Shown here: piece by piece, positions 16,439-26,080 of the stretch
Numbering within the stretch: position 1 is the stretch's first letter
Layout: the number at the start of each line of letters is the position of its first letter
Origin: Vicinamibacteria bacterium
Lineage (GTDB): Bacteria; Acidobacteriota; Vicinamibacteria; Fen-336
Reading direction: 5' to 3'
DNA: 64,000 bases
NCBI GenBank assembly: GCA_035570235.1
Contig: DATMML010000085.1
Location: 1 to 64,000 of the forward strand
Made by a program: the position numbers and the translations under genes
Notes under the pieces: model-generated
Database searches by the model: none
Told to the model about the DNA's origin: nothing
The model's input: only the letters and a program-made list of their open reading frames with translations

Positions 16439-19174
16439 ATGCTTTCGGGCTTGGCGACCGTCCGCCCTGAGGAACGACGCGGCACCGCCGCCGCCTTCCT
16501 GACCATCTTCGGCATCCTCGCCTCGCACACCCTCCTGGAGACGGCGCGGGACGCGCTTTTCCTGGCCCGTCTTCCCGCCTCCCAGCTCCCCTGGGTGTAT
16601 CTGGTCATCGCCGCGGTCGCGGTCGGCCTCTCCCAGAGCCGGTGGGGGGGGCAGCGCCGCTCCTCCACCACCTACGGCCTCTCCCTGCTCCTCGCCGGCT
16701 GCGCAACCATGACCCTGATCTTTTGGCTCGTGGGCTCCTGGCGAAACCCCGTCGAACTCTACGTGCTGTACGTATGGACGGGGCTCGTGGGGAGCCTCAC
16801 CGTTCTCGAGTTCTGGATGGTCCTGAGCGACACCTACACCGTCTCCCAGGCCAAGCGTCTCTACAGCCTGGTGGGGACGGGCAGCCTGCTGGGGGCGGCG
16901 GCGGGGGCGGGCCTGGCGCGCCTCCTCGCGCGGAGCGTGTCGACGCCCCAGCTCGTCCTGGGTGCGGCCGCGGCCATGTTGGTGACCGCGCTGGGGCCCG
17001 CCCTCCTGCTCCGGAGGTCGGAGGCGGCTGGCCCCCCCCTGCCCCCCGGGCTCTCGACGCTTCGGCAGTCCCTGCGCGCCATGAAAGGCCATCCCTACGT
17101 GCGAGCCCTGGCTGGCCTGGTGCTGATCTCCACCGTCGCCCTCACCCTGGCCGACTACGTCTTCAAGAGCGCGGTGGCGCGCCAGATTCCTTCCGACCAG
17201 CTCGGCTCCTTCTTCGCCACCTTCTACATGATCCTGAACCTCCTGGCCCTCGCCGCCCAGCTCCTGCTCACGGGCTGGCTCTTCCGGGTGCTCGGTTTCC
17301 ACCGCGCGCTCTGGGCCCTGCCCATCCTTCTCTTCATGGGGGCGGCGGGGGTGGCGCTGGGGGGTGGGCTGGCCGCGGCCCTGCTCCTGAAGGGAGCGGA
17401 CGGCACCCTGCGGAACTCGCTCCACCGCACGGGGAGCGAGCTGCTCTTCGTGCCTCTGCCCGACTTGCTCCGCGCCCGGGCCAAGCCCTTCATCGACCTC
17501 GTCGGCCAGCGCGGGGGGCAGGCCCTGGCCTCGTTGCTCATCCTCTCCGAGGCCACCCTCCACCGCGGCGACACCGTGCTGGCCGCGGCCTCGGCCGCGC
17601 TCTGCCTGGTCTGGATTGCCTGGGCGGCCGACCTGAGGGGCCACTACCTGGACCTCTTCCGGGCCGCGCTCCGCGAAGGCTCCATCAAGCCCAGCCTGGA
17701 CCTCCCGCCCCTCGACCTGGGCTCGCTGGAGACCCTGTTCAGCGCCCTCAACAGCCAGGAGGACACCGAGGTCCTGGCCGCCCTGGACCTGCTCGCGGAG
17801 GAGGGCCGGACCCGCCTCATTCCCGCCCTCATCCTCCACCACCCCTCACGCGGGGTGGTGCTGCGCGCCCTCGATCTCTTCGCGCGGGCGGGACGGACCG
17901 ACTTTGTCCCCGTGGCCGACCGGCTCCTCGGCCACCCCGATGCCGAGGTCCGGGCCGCCGCCCTCCGCGCCCGCACCACCGTCCACAGCGAGGAGGGGGT
18001 CCTGAGGACCGCGGGGAGCGACTCGAGCCCGCTGGTCCGGGCCACGGCCCTGGCCGGCCTCGTTTCCGGGGGCTGGATCAGCGACGAGGCCCAGAGCACC
18101 CTGGACGGGCTGCTGGAGCACGGCTCGCCCGAGGAGCGAGTGGCCCTGGCCCGGGCGGTCAGCGAGCAGCCCGCGCCGGTGTTCGCGGAGATCCTGCTCC
18201 GGCTGGCCGAGGACCCCGACAAGGAGGTGCAGGTCCACGCCGCCCGGGCCATGGGAGCGGTGCGAAGCGCGGGCTTCCTTCCCGCTCTTCTGCCGCTCCT
18301 CGGCCGGCGCGAGGTCCGGAGCGCCGCCCGCACCTCGCTGGTCGCGTTCGGGCCGGAGGGGCTCGCCTTCCTCGATTCCGCCTTGGCTGACCACGCCCTT
18401 CCCCATGACGTCCGCCGACACCTGCCGCGCACGATCAGCCTCTTCCCCCCCGCCGAGGGGGCGGCCGTGCTCCAGCGCCACCTGGTGGGGGAACCGGACG
18501 GGCTGGTGCGCTTCAAGATCCTGCGCGGCCTCAACCGCACCGCCCAACACCCGGAGGTCGTGTTCGACGGGGCCATACTCCGGGAAGCCACCGAGGCCAC
18601 GGTGGCGGCCGCCTTCCGCCTCGTCGACTGGCGGCTGAGCCTGGCCCGGGGGGCCGCCGAGGACGCCCGACGGGCCACTCCCGGGCACGAGCTGCTTTCC
18701 GCTCTGCTCCGGGACAAGGAGCTGCAGGCCGGGGAACGCCTCTTCCGTCTCCTCTCCCTCCAATTCCGAAGCGAGGACTTCAAGGGGATCTACCTGGGCC
18801 TCCGCAACACCAACCCGAAGGTTCGAGCGGGGAGCCGCGAGCTGCTGGAGAACCTCGTGGCCGCCCCCCTGCGGGGGGCCCTCCTGGCCCTGGTGGACGA
18901 AGCCCCCGACCCCGAGCGCCTGGCCCGGGCGGGGCCCTACTACACCCCGCGCCCCCTTGACTACGAGGGCTTGCTCGCCCTCATCCTCGAGCAGCCCGGG
19001 GAGTCGCTCCGCTGCATCGCTGTGTACCACGTGGGGGAGCTGGGCCTGGGGTCGCTGCGCGGTCGGGTGGAAACCCTGCGTCGGGGGGAGCCCGGCTTCT
19101 TCCTCTCCCGCGTGGCCGACCACGCGCTCAGGCTCCTGTCCGGACCGGAGGGTGGCACCCTCGCCCATGCTTGA
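16439..19174 (+). CDS. Membrane transporter-like protein fused to HEAT repeats
   Basis: The 911-residue product has about 10-12 membrane helices in the first 400 residues, resembling the MFS/ATP-ADP-translocase-like (TLC) fold (LLETARDALFLARLP, then VGSLTVLEFWMVLSDTYTVSQAKRLY). A soluble half of roughly 500 residues follows, built of HEAT-type alpha repeats (for example VRAAALRA, VRATALAGLVSGG, VQVHAARAMGAVRSAGFLPALLPLL). TLC-type-plus-HEAT proteins often carry cyclic-nucleotide-binding domains in the same chain; here those are encoded by the next gene, which overlaps by 8 nt. A ligand-gated transporter is an inference; the substrate is unknown. Confidence 0.65.
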   Translation: MLSGLATVRPEERRGTAAAFLTIFGILASHTLLETARDALFLARLPASQLPWVYLVIAAVAVGLSQSRWGGQRRSSTTYGLSLLLAGCATMTLIFWLVGSWRNPVELYVLYVWTGLVGSLTVLEFWMVLSDTYTVSQAKRLYSLVGTGSLLGAAAGAGLARLLARSVSTPQLVLGAAAAMLVTALGPALLLRRSEAAGPPLPPGLSTLRQSLRAMKGHPYVRALAGLVLISTVALTLADYVFKSAVARQIPSDQLGSFFATFYMILNLLALAAQLLLTGWLFRVLGFHRALWALPILLFMGAAGVALGGGLAAALLLKGADGTLRNSLHRTGSELLFVPLPDLLRARAKPFIDLVGQRGGQALASLLILSEATLHRGDTVLAAASAALCLVWIAWAADLRGHYLDLFRAALREGSIKPSLDLPPLDLGSLETLFSALNSQEDTEVLAALDLLAEEGRTRLIPALILHHPSRGVVLRALDLFARAGRTDFVPVADRLLGHPDAEVRAAALRARTTVHSEEGVLRTAGSDSSPLVRATALAGLVSGGWISDEAQSTLDGLLEHGSPEERVALARAVSEQPAPVFAEILLRLAEDPDKEVQVHAARAMGAVRSAGFLPALLPLLGRREVRSAARTSLVAFGPEGLAFLDSALADHALPHDVRRHLPRTISLFPPAEGAAVLQRHLVGEPDGLVRFKILRGLNRTAQHPEVVFDGAILREATEATVAAAFRLVDWRLSLARGAAEDARRATPGHELLSALLRDKELQAGERLFRLLSLQFRSEDFKGIYLGLRNTNPKVRAGSRELLENLVAAPLRGALLALVDEAPDPERLARAGPYYTPRPLDYEGLLALILEQPGESLRCIAVYHVGELGLGSLRGRVETLRRGEPGFFLSRVADHALRLLSGPEGGTLAHA

Positions 19175-20111
19175 TACCCCCCACGCGGTCACGGGCCTGG
19201 AGCGGATCCTCTTCTTCAAGAGACTGCCCAACCTCGCCGACCTGCCCGCGGCCGAGCTGACGGTGATCGCGGACCATGCCGCGGAACGCTTCTTCACGAA
19301 GGGCAGCCCCATCCTCCGCGAGGGGGAGCCGGTGGGGGCGGTCCACCTTGTCGTGGAGGGCGAGGTGGAGGTCCGGCGCCGAGATAAGCCCCTGGGCCGC
19401 TTCGGTCCCGGGACCGGCTTGGGTGGCCTGGGTCTTTTCGCCCGCGACACCGAAGGCTGGGACGTCACCGCCGTCGCCGACACCTTGACCCTGGAGCTGG
19501 AGGCGGACGCCCTGCTGGAGGTGTTCGAGGACCGGTTTCCCATCCTCCTTCATGTGTTGCGGAACACCTGTCGGCAGCTCCTCGATCTCCTGGTGCGCAG
19601 GGAGGTGGATCCCCGGCGGGGGATCCCTCCCGCCCCACCCTTGCCGCCGGGGGGGCGCGACCTGGACCTGGTGGAACGCATCTTCTTCCTCCGGCAGATG
19701 CTGCCCTTCCAGAGAAGCAGCATCAACGCTCTCTTCGAGCTCTCGCGCGGCCTCACCCAGGTTCGCTTTCCGCCCGGGGTCACCCTCTGGCGGGAGGGGG
19801 AGTCCTCCCCCGGCATCTATCTGATCCTGGCCGGCAACGTGAGCGCGGTCTCGGTGGCCCGGGGCCTCCAGTTCCGGCCCGGCCCCGGCTATCCCCTGGG
19901 TTCCCTGGAGGCGGTTTCGGGGTCCCCCCGCTGGTACGACGCCGTGACCGAGACCCCCCTCGTCGCCCTGCAGGGGAATGCGGAGGCCCTCATCGACGTC
20001 TTCGAGGACAACTTCGAGATGGCCATGGACTACCTGGCCATGGTGGCCCGGGGCCTGCTCCGCATCCTGGAGGCCGAGGGGCGGGGGGGCGCCACGGAGC
20101 CCCCCATGTAG
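19167..20111 (+). CDS. Protein with two cyclic-nucleotide-binding (CRP-like) domains
   Basis: The 314-residue product consists of two cNMP-binding beta-rolls, about residues 15-135 (FTKGSPILREGEPVGAVHLVVEGEVEVRR) and 170-295 (FPPGVTLWREGESSPGIYLILAGNVSAV). There is no DNA-binding helix-turn-helix and no membrane helix. The canonical phosphate-binding Arg-Ala pair is not clearly present in either roll, so cyclic nucleotide binding is uncertain. The ATG lies inside the end of the transporter-HEAT gene (8-nt overlap), implying coupled synthesis and a direct partnership with that protein. Confidence 0.7.
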   Translation: MLDTPHAVTGLERILFFKRLPNLADLPAAELTVIADHAAERFFTKGSPILREGEPVGAVHLVVEGEVEVRRRDKPLGRFGPGTGLGGLGLFARDTEGWDVTAVADTLTLELEADALLEVFEDRFPILLHVLRNTCRQLLDLLVRREVDPRRGIPPAPPLPPGGRDLDLVERIFFLRQMLPFQRSSINALFELSRGLTQVRFPPGVTLWREGESSPGIYLILAGNVSAVSVARGLQFRPGPGYPLGSLEAVSGSPRWYDAVTETPLVALQGNAEALIDVFEDNFEMAMDYLAMVARGLLRILEAEGRGGATEPPM

Positions 20112-20252
20112 CCGCACATCGTCAGAGCCCGAGGGTCCAGATGCAAGCCGCCCGAAGGAGCTCGACTCCGAGGGCCACCCCCACTTGTCGAAGTTGCGGG
20201 TCAAGGTGGGTCTGTTCTAAGCTATCCTTCTTCGTTGTTGTGAGGAGGCCTT

Positions 20253-20576
20253 ATGAGTGATGATCGCGGTGCGGGCGCTTCGGGAATCATCCTTTCGTTC
20301 CTACTGGGGGGCCTGGCGGGTGCGGCCTTGGCCGTCCTGTTCGCCCCCCGCTCCGGCGAGGAGACCCGGGAGCTCCTAGAGGGAAAGCTCCGGGAGAGTG
20401 CCGAGCGGGGGAAGCACCTCCGGGATCGGGCGGTCAGCAAGAGCCGCGAGACCCTGGAGGACGCGGCCGAATACCTGGACAAGCAGAAAGAGAGCCTGGA
20501 GAAGCGGCGGGACCGGCTGGCGGCGGCGGTGGAGGCCGGTCGCCAGGCCTATCGCGACGAGAAGGAAAAGATGTAA
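20253..20576 (+). CDS. YtxH-domain small membrane protein
   Basis: The 107-residue product has one N-terminal membrane helix (IILSFLLGGLAGAALAVLFAP) followed by RSGEETR and a long charged, probably coiled-coil tail. This is the YtxH arrangement, general-stress-associated in Bacillus but of unknown molecular function. A strong GAGGAGG site lies a few bases before the ATG. It is followed after 44 bases by another membrane-anchored coiled-coil gene, likely in one transcript. Confidence 0.8.
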   Translation: MSDDRGAGASGIILSFLLGGLAGAALAVLFAPRSGEETRELLEGKLRESAERGKHLRDRAVSKSRETLEDAAEYLDKQKESLEKRRDRLAAAVEAGRQAYRDEKEKM

Positions 20577-20620
20577 CGACCCCGGGGGCGGAGTAGGGGC
20601 GAGCGGGAGAGGGGCGAGAG

Positions 20621-21067
20621 ATGGACTCCTGGATGGTGTTCTTCCTGGGCGTGATCGCGTTGTCATCGCTCGTCCAGGCCGTCTTCTTGATCGGGCTCGC
20701 GGTGGGGGGGCGGCGTGTGGCCCGCCGCCTGGACGACATGCAGAAGGCGATCGATCGGGAGATCCGCCCCAGCCTCGACAACCTCTCGCGCATCACCCGG
20801 AACCTCGCGGAGATCGCCGACCTGGCCACCCTGCAGGCGCGCCGGGTCGATGATGTGCTGGCGGACACCGTGGACAAGATCGAGGAAGCCTCGGACATGA
20901 TCCGCCGTGTGATCCTGCGCCCGCTGGGCCCGCTCGTGGACGTAGCCGCTTTCTTGAAGGGGCTTCGCCGGGGCGTTCAGGTCTACCGGAAGCTGCGCGG
21001 GCTCGAGTCCCAGGGCCGCGGCTCCTCCCGCCGCTACGCCGACGAGGACGAGCACCTGTTCATCTGA
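20621..21067 (+). CDS. DUF948-like membrane-anchored coiled-coil protein
   Basis: The 148-residue product has an N-terminal membrane helix (about residues 5-28) and then a charged helical region (RRLDDMQKAIDREIRPSLDNLSRITRNLAEIADL) like DUF948 proteins, which accompany YtxH proteins in many genomes. The C-terminal third contains a second weakly hydrophobic segment and a basic/acidic tail. Function is unknown; location is the inner membrane with a cytoplasmic or periplasmic rod. Confidence 0.6.
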   Translation: MDSWMVFFLGVIALSSLVQAVFLIGLAVGGRRVARRLDDMQKAIDREIRPSLDNLSRITRNLAEIADLATLQARRVDDVLADTVDKIEEASDMIRRVILRPLGPLVDVAAFLKGLRRGVQVYRKLRGLESQGRGSSRRYADEDEHLFI

Positions 21068-21103
21068 CGTTCAACGGAGACCCCTTCAGGGCCTCCGGCG
21101 ACC

Positions 21104-21607
21104 TCAGCGGGAAGGCCCGGGCCGGGTTGAGCCCTCCCGCACCCGGCGGGCAATGGTGCGCTCGAGGCGTGCGCGCTCATCGGGGGCCAGGTCGCCCGTC
21201 CCCACTCGGACCTGGGCTTCCGCGCGGTCGGTAATCACGAGCGCCCGCGCGCCCGTGTCCACCCGGGTCACGTCCCCCCAGGCGATGCTGGTCGAGCCCA
21301 GCGGGCCACCCAGGGTGATGCCGGTCTCGCCCGCCTCCAGGCGATAGGCCAGGAGGTGAAGGCCGAGGAAGAGGCCGGCCACGGCCAGAGCGGCCCCGCC
21401 CAAGCGCAGGAGCCGGTTGCGGAGGAGGACGGCCAGGAGCGCAGACGCCACGGCGGCGAGGAGGGCGGCCGCTCCCCGCGGCCACGGGTAGTCGATGCGC
21501 AGGCCGGCGTTGAACCAGGTGACGCGGGCCGGGCCGAAGGCCAGCCCGGCCCCGGCCAGGATGGCCGCGCCCAGGAGCCCGAGCGCAATTCGGCGGCGCC
21601 ACATCAC
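21104..21607 (-). CDS. Small membrane protein with a PH-like C-terminal domain, function unknown
   Basis: The 167-residue product has three probable membrane helices (residues 7-25, 45-62, 68-88). A soluble segment follows (GITLGGPLGSTSIAWGDVTRVDTGARALVITDRAEAQVRV) whose strand pattern resembles bacterial PH-like membrane proteins. It is convergent with the DUF948-like gene and divergent from the aminopeptidase gene. I do not recognise a specific family. Confidence 0.55.
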   Translation of the reverse strand: MMWRRRIALGLLGAAILAGAGLAFGPARVTWFNAGLRIDYPWPRGAAALLAAVASALLAVLLRNRLLRLGGAALAVAGLFLGLHLLAYRLEAGETGITLGGPLGSTSIAWGDVTRVDTGARALVITDRAEAQVRVGTGDLAPDERARLERTIARRVREGSTRPGPSR

Positions 21608-21802
21608 GCCGATTCTGTCATGACCGCCGCCTCCCCGTATCCCCGATCCGGGCGGGACGGGAGGGGGGCCTGCGGGCTCTTAACGACTCAGTCGATGGCG
21701 GTCGGGAACTCCCGTATGGAGACCAACGACCCACTCCCTGCGAAGAGCGGGGGTCCGTGCGCAGCCACCGCCAAGGTCGAAGGGCCGTCCCGGGGCCCAT
21801 GG

Positions 21803-21808
21803 TATAAG
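21803..21808 (+). promoter_or_regulatory. -10 element, leaderless arrangement
   Basis: TATAAG ends five bases before the GTG start at 21814, so transcription would start at or just inside the start codon. No clear -35 is visible 16-18 bases upstream. Confidence 0.4.
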
Positions 21809-21813
21809 GCCGT

Positions 21814-24441
21814 GTGCCCCTCCTGGCTCTCGCCCTCCTCCTAGCTCTCCCCCCGCCCGCTCCTCCCTCCGGCCTCCGCCTCGGCGCGAGCGTGCGCCCG
21901 TTGCGCGAGGCCGTCGACCTCCGTATCGTGCCCAGCGCCGAGCGCTTCTTGGGGACGGTGGACATCGACCTCGAGCTTCGGGAGGCGACGTCCACGCTCT
22001 GGTTGAACGGGACGGGGCTGGAGGTCAGCGCCGCCCGCCTGGAGTTCAGCCGCAAATCCCGTGTGGCTCGGGTCGTTCTCGAGGAGGACCGGCTGGGCTT
22101 CTCCTTCGAGCGCGCGGTGGGGCCGGGCAAGGTACGCCTGCACATCGAGTACCGCGGGTCGCTGAGCGCCACCGCGACCGAGGGGCTCTTCCGGCGGCGG
22201 GACGGGGACGAGTGGTATGTGTTCTCGCAGTTCGAGCCCACCGACGCCCGCCGGGCGTTCCCTTCCTTCGACGAGCCCTCCTTCAAGATCCCCTGGCGGC
22301 TGACCCTCCACGTCCGCGAGGGGGACGTGGCCGTCTCCAACATGCCCGTGGTGGGGACGGTCTCGGAGAAGGACGGCTTGAAGCGGGTGGACTTCGCAGA
22401 GACTCCACCCTTGCCCAGCTACCTCCTGGCCGTCGGGGTCGGCCCCTTCGAGATCGTGGACGCGGGGGTGGCGGGCCGGAAGCACACCCCCCTCCGCATT
22501 CTCACCGCCCGCGGCCGGACCGGCGAGGCGGCCTGGGCGGCCACGACCACGCCCCGTCTCCTCGAGCGGCTGGAAGAGTACTTCGACCTGCCCTACCCCT
22601 ACGACAAGCTGGACCAGCTCGCGGTGCCGGTGACGATGGCTTTCGGGGCCATGGAGAACGCCGGCCTGGTCACGTACGCGGAGGGGCTCCTCCTCCGCAA
22701 GCCGGAGGAGGAGAGCATTGCCTTCCGCCGGCTCTACGCCGACGTCTGCGCGCACGAGCTGGCCCACCAGTGGTTCGGCGACCTCGTCACCCTGACCTGG
22801 TGGGACGACGTGTGGCTGAACGAGAGCCTCGCCAGCTGGATGGGCACGAAGGTGATCGAGGGCTGGAAGCCGCAATGGGCAGCGAGAGCGGCCCAGGTAG
22901 TCTCGCGCCGAGAGGCCATGCAGCAGGATCGCCTGGCCGGGGCGCGGCGGATCCGCCAGCCAATCGTCACCAAGCACGACATCGTGGACGCTTTCGACTC
23001 CATCACCTACGTCAAGGGGGAGGCGGTGGTGAGGATGTTCGAGTCCTGGCTCGGGGAGGACGTGTTCCGGAAGGGGGTGCAGCGCTACCTGGGGCGGCAC
23101 GCCTGGGGCAACGCGACCACCGCGGATTTCCTGGCCGCGCTGAGCGCCAAGGCGGGCCGGGACGTGGGCCCCGCTTTCTCGACCTTCCTGGACCAGCCGG
23201 GCATCCCCCAGGTGTCGGTGGAGCTCGTCTGCGCGCCGGGGGGGGCCCCGCGCCTGCGGCTCCGCCAGGAACCCTATCGACCCCTCGGCTCCGGGGGGAT
23301 CTCCCGGCCCACGTGGCAGGTGCCGGTCTGCGCCCGCCCCGGCCCGGACGGAAAGGCGAGCCGCGCCTGCACCCTGCTCACGGAGGCGACGGGTGAGCTG
23401 GCCCTGGACGGGACGGCGTGCCCGGACCTGGTGGTGGCGAACGACGGCGAGGTCGGCTATTACCTCACCCGGTACCCGCGCGAGCTCCTGCGCCCGCTGC
23501 TCGCGAGCGGCGCGCGCGGCCTGACCGCGGCCGAGCGCGTCGGCTTCCTGGGTAGTGTCGAAGCCCTCACCCTCAGCGGCGACCTCCCCGCGGCCGAGGT
23601 CCTCTCCTTCCTGCCCGCCGCCGCCCGCGATCCCGACCGCCACGTAGTGGAGACCGCGGTCGCCGTCGCCCGAAGCGTGGGGGCGCCGCTCTGGGGGGAG
23701 GGCTCGCGGCCGCTCTTTGCCCGCTTCCTGCGCGACACCTTCGGGGAGCGCGCCCACGGCCTGGGCTGGAAAACCCGATCCGGGGATGACGAGGACACCC
23801 AGTTCCTACGGCGCACTCTTCTTTCCCTCGTCGCCCTGGAGGGGGAGGACGAGGGCCTGGGCGCGGAGGCGGTCGCGCTCGCCCCGCGCTGGCTCTCCGA
23901 GCCCAAGGCTCTGGACCGCGACATGGTGGGTGTGGTGCTCCAGGCCGCCGCCCGCCGGGGCGACCCCGCCCTCTTCGAGCAGCTCCGCGCGGCTGCCCTC
24001 GCCGCCACGGACCGGGAGCGGCGACGAGAGCTCTTGCATGCGCTGGGCGCGTTCCCCGATCCGCCACTCCTGGATAGGGCGCTGTCCCTCACCCTGGGCG
24101 AGGGCCTAGATCCCCGGGAGTCGATCGAGATCGTCTGGAGCGCGGCCCAGGGGGCAAAGACCAGGGCCGAGGCGTATGCCTTTGTGAAGGCCCACTTCCA
24201 GGCCCTGACCGCGCGACTGCCCCCCGACTTGAGCGCCCTCCTGCCCCAGGCGGGCGCCTCGCTCTGCACGGCCGCGGAGGCGACGGACCTGGAAGCGTTC
24301 TTCCGCCCGCGGGCCGGTGATTTCCCGGGTGGCCCGCGGGTTCTCGACAGCGTGGTGGAGCAGGTCCGGTTCTGCGATGCGTTCCGGAGCGCCCAGCAGG
24401 CGAGCGCGCTCTCCTTCCTGTCCGGGCATGGGGGCCGCTGA
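21814..24441 (+). CDS. Secreted M1-family zinc aminopeptidase
   Basis: The 875-residue product has the M1 hallmarks: the exopeptidase motif GAMEN at residues 278-282 and the zinc site HELAH at 314-318 with the third ligand Glu337 in WLNE. It would remove N-terminal residues from peptides. A C-terminal helical ERAP1-like region completes the usual length. The N-terminus (PLLALALLLALPPPAPPSG) looks like a signal peptide, so the enzyme is probably extracytoplasmic. The start is a GTG that sits almost on the -10 element; a GTG two bases earlier is out of frame. Confidence 0.92.
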   Translation: MPLLALALLLALPPPAPPSGLRLGASVRPLREAVDLRIVPSAERFLGTVDIDLELREATSTLWLNGTGLEVSAARLEFSRKSRVARVVLEEDRLGFSFERAVGPGKVRLHIEYRGSLSATATEGLFRRRDGDEWYVFSQFEPTDARRAFPSFDEPSFKIPWRLTLHVREGDVAVSNMPVVGTVSEKDGLKRVDFAETPPLPSYLLAVGVGPFEIVDAGVAGRKHTPLRILTARGRTGEAAWAATTTPRLLERLEEYFDLPYPYDKLDQLAVPVTMAFGAMENAGLVTYAEGLLLRKPEEESIAFRRLYADVCAHELAHQWFGDLVTLTWWDDVWLNESLASWMGTKVIEGWKPQWAARAAQVVSRREAMQQDRLAGARRIRQPIVTKHDIVDAFDSITYVKGEAVVRMFESWLGEDVFRKGVQRYLGRHAWGNATTADFLAALSAKAGRDVGPAFSTFLDQPGIPQVSVELVCAPGGAPRLRLRQEPYRPLGSGGISRPTWQVPVCARPGPDGKASRACTLLTEATGELALDGTACPDLVVANDGEVGYYLTRYPRELLRPLLASGARGLTAAERVGFLGSVEALTLSGDLPAAEVLSFLPAAARDPDRHVVETAVAVARSVGAPLWGEGSRPLFARFLRDTFGERAHGLGWKTRSGDDEDTQFLRRTLLSLVALEGEDEGLGAEAVALAPRWLSEPKALDRDMVGVVLQAAARRGDPALFEQLRAAALAATDRERRRELLHALGAFPDPPLLDRALSLTLGEGLDPRESIEIVWSAAQGAKTRAEAYAFVKAHFQALTARLPPDLSALLPQAGASLCTAAEATDLEAFFRPRAGDFPGGPRVLDSVVEQVRFCDAFRSAQQASALSFLSGHGGR

Positions 24442-24474
24442 GAGACCGCCGCGGGGGCTAGGCGCGACCCCGCC

Positions 24475-25962
24475 TCAGAGGCGACCGGACTTGTGCTCGC
24501 TGCCGTCGAAGGAGAGGAGCCGGCCGCGGCCCTCCTCCGCGGTCTCGATGTGGACGGGGCGGCGCCACAGCCGGTGAAGGTTCTTCAAGGTGTCCTTGGC
24601 CTTCTCCAGGTCCAGGGGGATGCCCTCGAAGCGGTGCTTTAGGTAGAGTTCCCCCCGGTTGCCGTAGTTCGCGTCCACCACATGGATGATGGGTTGGCCC
24701 AGGTTGGTGAGGGAGAAGAGAAGGCGTTCCTTGACCTTGCGCCAGTCCCGGCTCACGATCACGTGCTTGCCGGCCCGCGAGTCGTAGCCGTAGACGTAGA
24801 GCTTGAGCCTCTCGCAGAACTCCTCATCCAAGAAGGCGTCGATGAAAGTGACGTCGTTGTAGATCTTGCGCACCTCGAAGATCTTCTGCCGGCCCAGTCC
24901 CAGCTTGTGGTCCCAGCGGCGCCGGGCCTCCAGATCGTCGCAATCCTCGTACTCCTTGCCGAACCTCCCCTTGTTCCAGCGGTTCTCGATCTCCCGGAAG
25001 AGCTCGATCCCGATCTTGTAGGGGTTCATCCTTCCCGGGGTCATGGCCAGGGTTCCCGAGTGATGGTCGGCGAAGTCCACCACCTCGGAGTCGGTCAAGG
25101 CCCGCTGGGTCATGATCGTGCTGTGCCAGAAGCTCGCCCAGCCCTCGTTCATGATCTTGGTCATGCCCTGGGGGGCGAAGTAGTAGGCCTCATCGCGGAC
25201 GATGGCGAGGACGTCGTGCTCCCAGTTCTCGAGGGGGCCGTGCTCGAGCAGGAACTGGAGCACGTCCTGCTGGGGCTCCTCCGGGACCAGCCGCCTTTTC
25301 TTGGCCCTCTCCGCGAGCCGCACCTTCTGCTCCTCGAGGAAGGCGGGGGGATTGATGTAGGGCTCCATGTAGCCCTTGCTGCGCAGGCGGGGGACCTCCT
25401 TCGTCTCCTCCTCTTCGGCCAGGCCGGGCCGGGGCCGCTCCCGCTTCTCCTTGCGCTGGATGAAGTCCGCGTGGTAGTCGATGAGGTTCTCCAGGCTCAG
25501 GCAGGCGTCGATGAAGTCCTCCACCGGCTCCAGGCCGTGGCGGTCGATGTAGGACCGGACCCGGGTCGCGTGGTTCGCCATGTCGTCGATCATCCGGCGG
25601 TTGGTCTCGCTGAACCAGTAGTTGTTCTTGAAGAAGTCGGCGTGGCCGAAGACGTGGGCCATGACCAGCTTCTGCTCCACCGCCGCATTCGCTTTCATGA
25701 GGTAGGCGTATACGGGGTTGTTGTTGATGACCAGCTCGTAGATCTTGGAGAGGCCGTAGGAGTAGCTCTTGCTGAGCTCCTCGTACTCCATCCCGAAGCG
25801 CCAGTGGGGGTAGCGGGTGGGGAAGCCGCCGTAGCTTGCCACCTCGTTGAGCTGGTCGTAGTCCAGAACTTCGAACACGACGTCGTAGAAGTCGAGGCCG
25901 TATTCGCGGGCGTAGCCTTCGATCTCCCGCCGCCAGCGGTCGAGGTCCGCGTTCAGGTTCAT
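24475..25962 (-). CDS. spoVR: SpoVR/YcgB family protein
   Basis: The 495-residue product matches SpoVR over its whole length (GLDFYDVVFEVLDYDQLNEVASYGG, FPTRYPHWRFGMEYE, VMAHVFGHADFFKNN, NEGWASFWH). The family is needed for spore cortex formation in Bacillus but occurs widely in non-sporulating bacteria. There it is co-encoded with YhbH/YeaH and PrkA/YeaG and linked to starvation and stress. The ATG at 25962 begins the conserved sequence; the frame continues upstream without similarity. It is the last gene of the prkA-yhbH-spoVR operon. The molecular activity is unknown. Confidence 0.92.
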   Translation of the reverse strand: MNLNADLDRWRREIEGYAREYGLDFYDVVFEVLDYDQLNEVASYGGFPTRYPHWRFGMEYEELSKSYSYGLSKIYELVINNNPVYAYLMKANAAVEQKLVMAHVFGHADFFKNNYWFSETNRRMIDDMANHATRVRSYIDRHGLEPVEDFIDACLSLENLIDYHADFIQRKEKRERPRPGLAEEEETKEVPRLRSKGYMEPYINPPAFLEEQKVRLAERAKKRRLVPEEPQQDVLQFLLEHGPLENWEHDVLAIVRDEAYYFAPQGMTKIMNEGWASFWHSTIMTQRALTDSEVVDFADHHSGTLAMTPGRMNPYKIGIELFREIENRWNKGRFGKEYEDCDDLEARRRWDHKLGLGRQKIFEVRKIYNDVTFIDAFLDEEFCERLKLYVYGYDSRAGKHVIVSRDWRKVKERLLFSLTNLGQPIIHVVDANYGNRGELYLKHRFEGIPLDLEKAKDTLKNLHRLWRRPVHIETAEEGRGRLLSFDGSEHKSGRL

Positions 25963-26080
25963 TGGGGGAGCGGGGGGTCGGCATCCCCCCCGACCCCGGG
26001 GCCGCCCCCGGGGGAGAGCACGGGTGGCGCGAGGAGGCGGGCGCGCTCGCCCCCCCACCTCGCGAGTGACGGCCCGCTCC

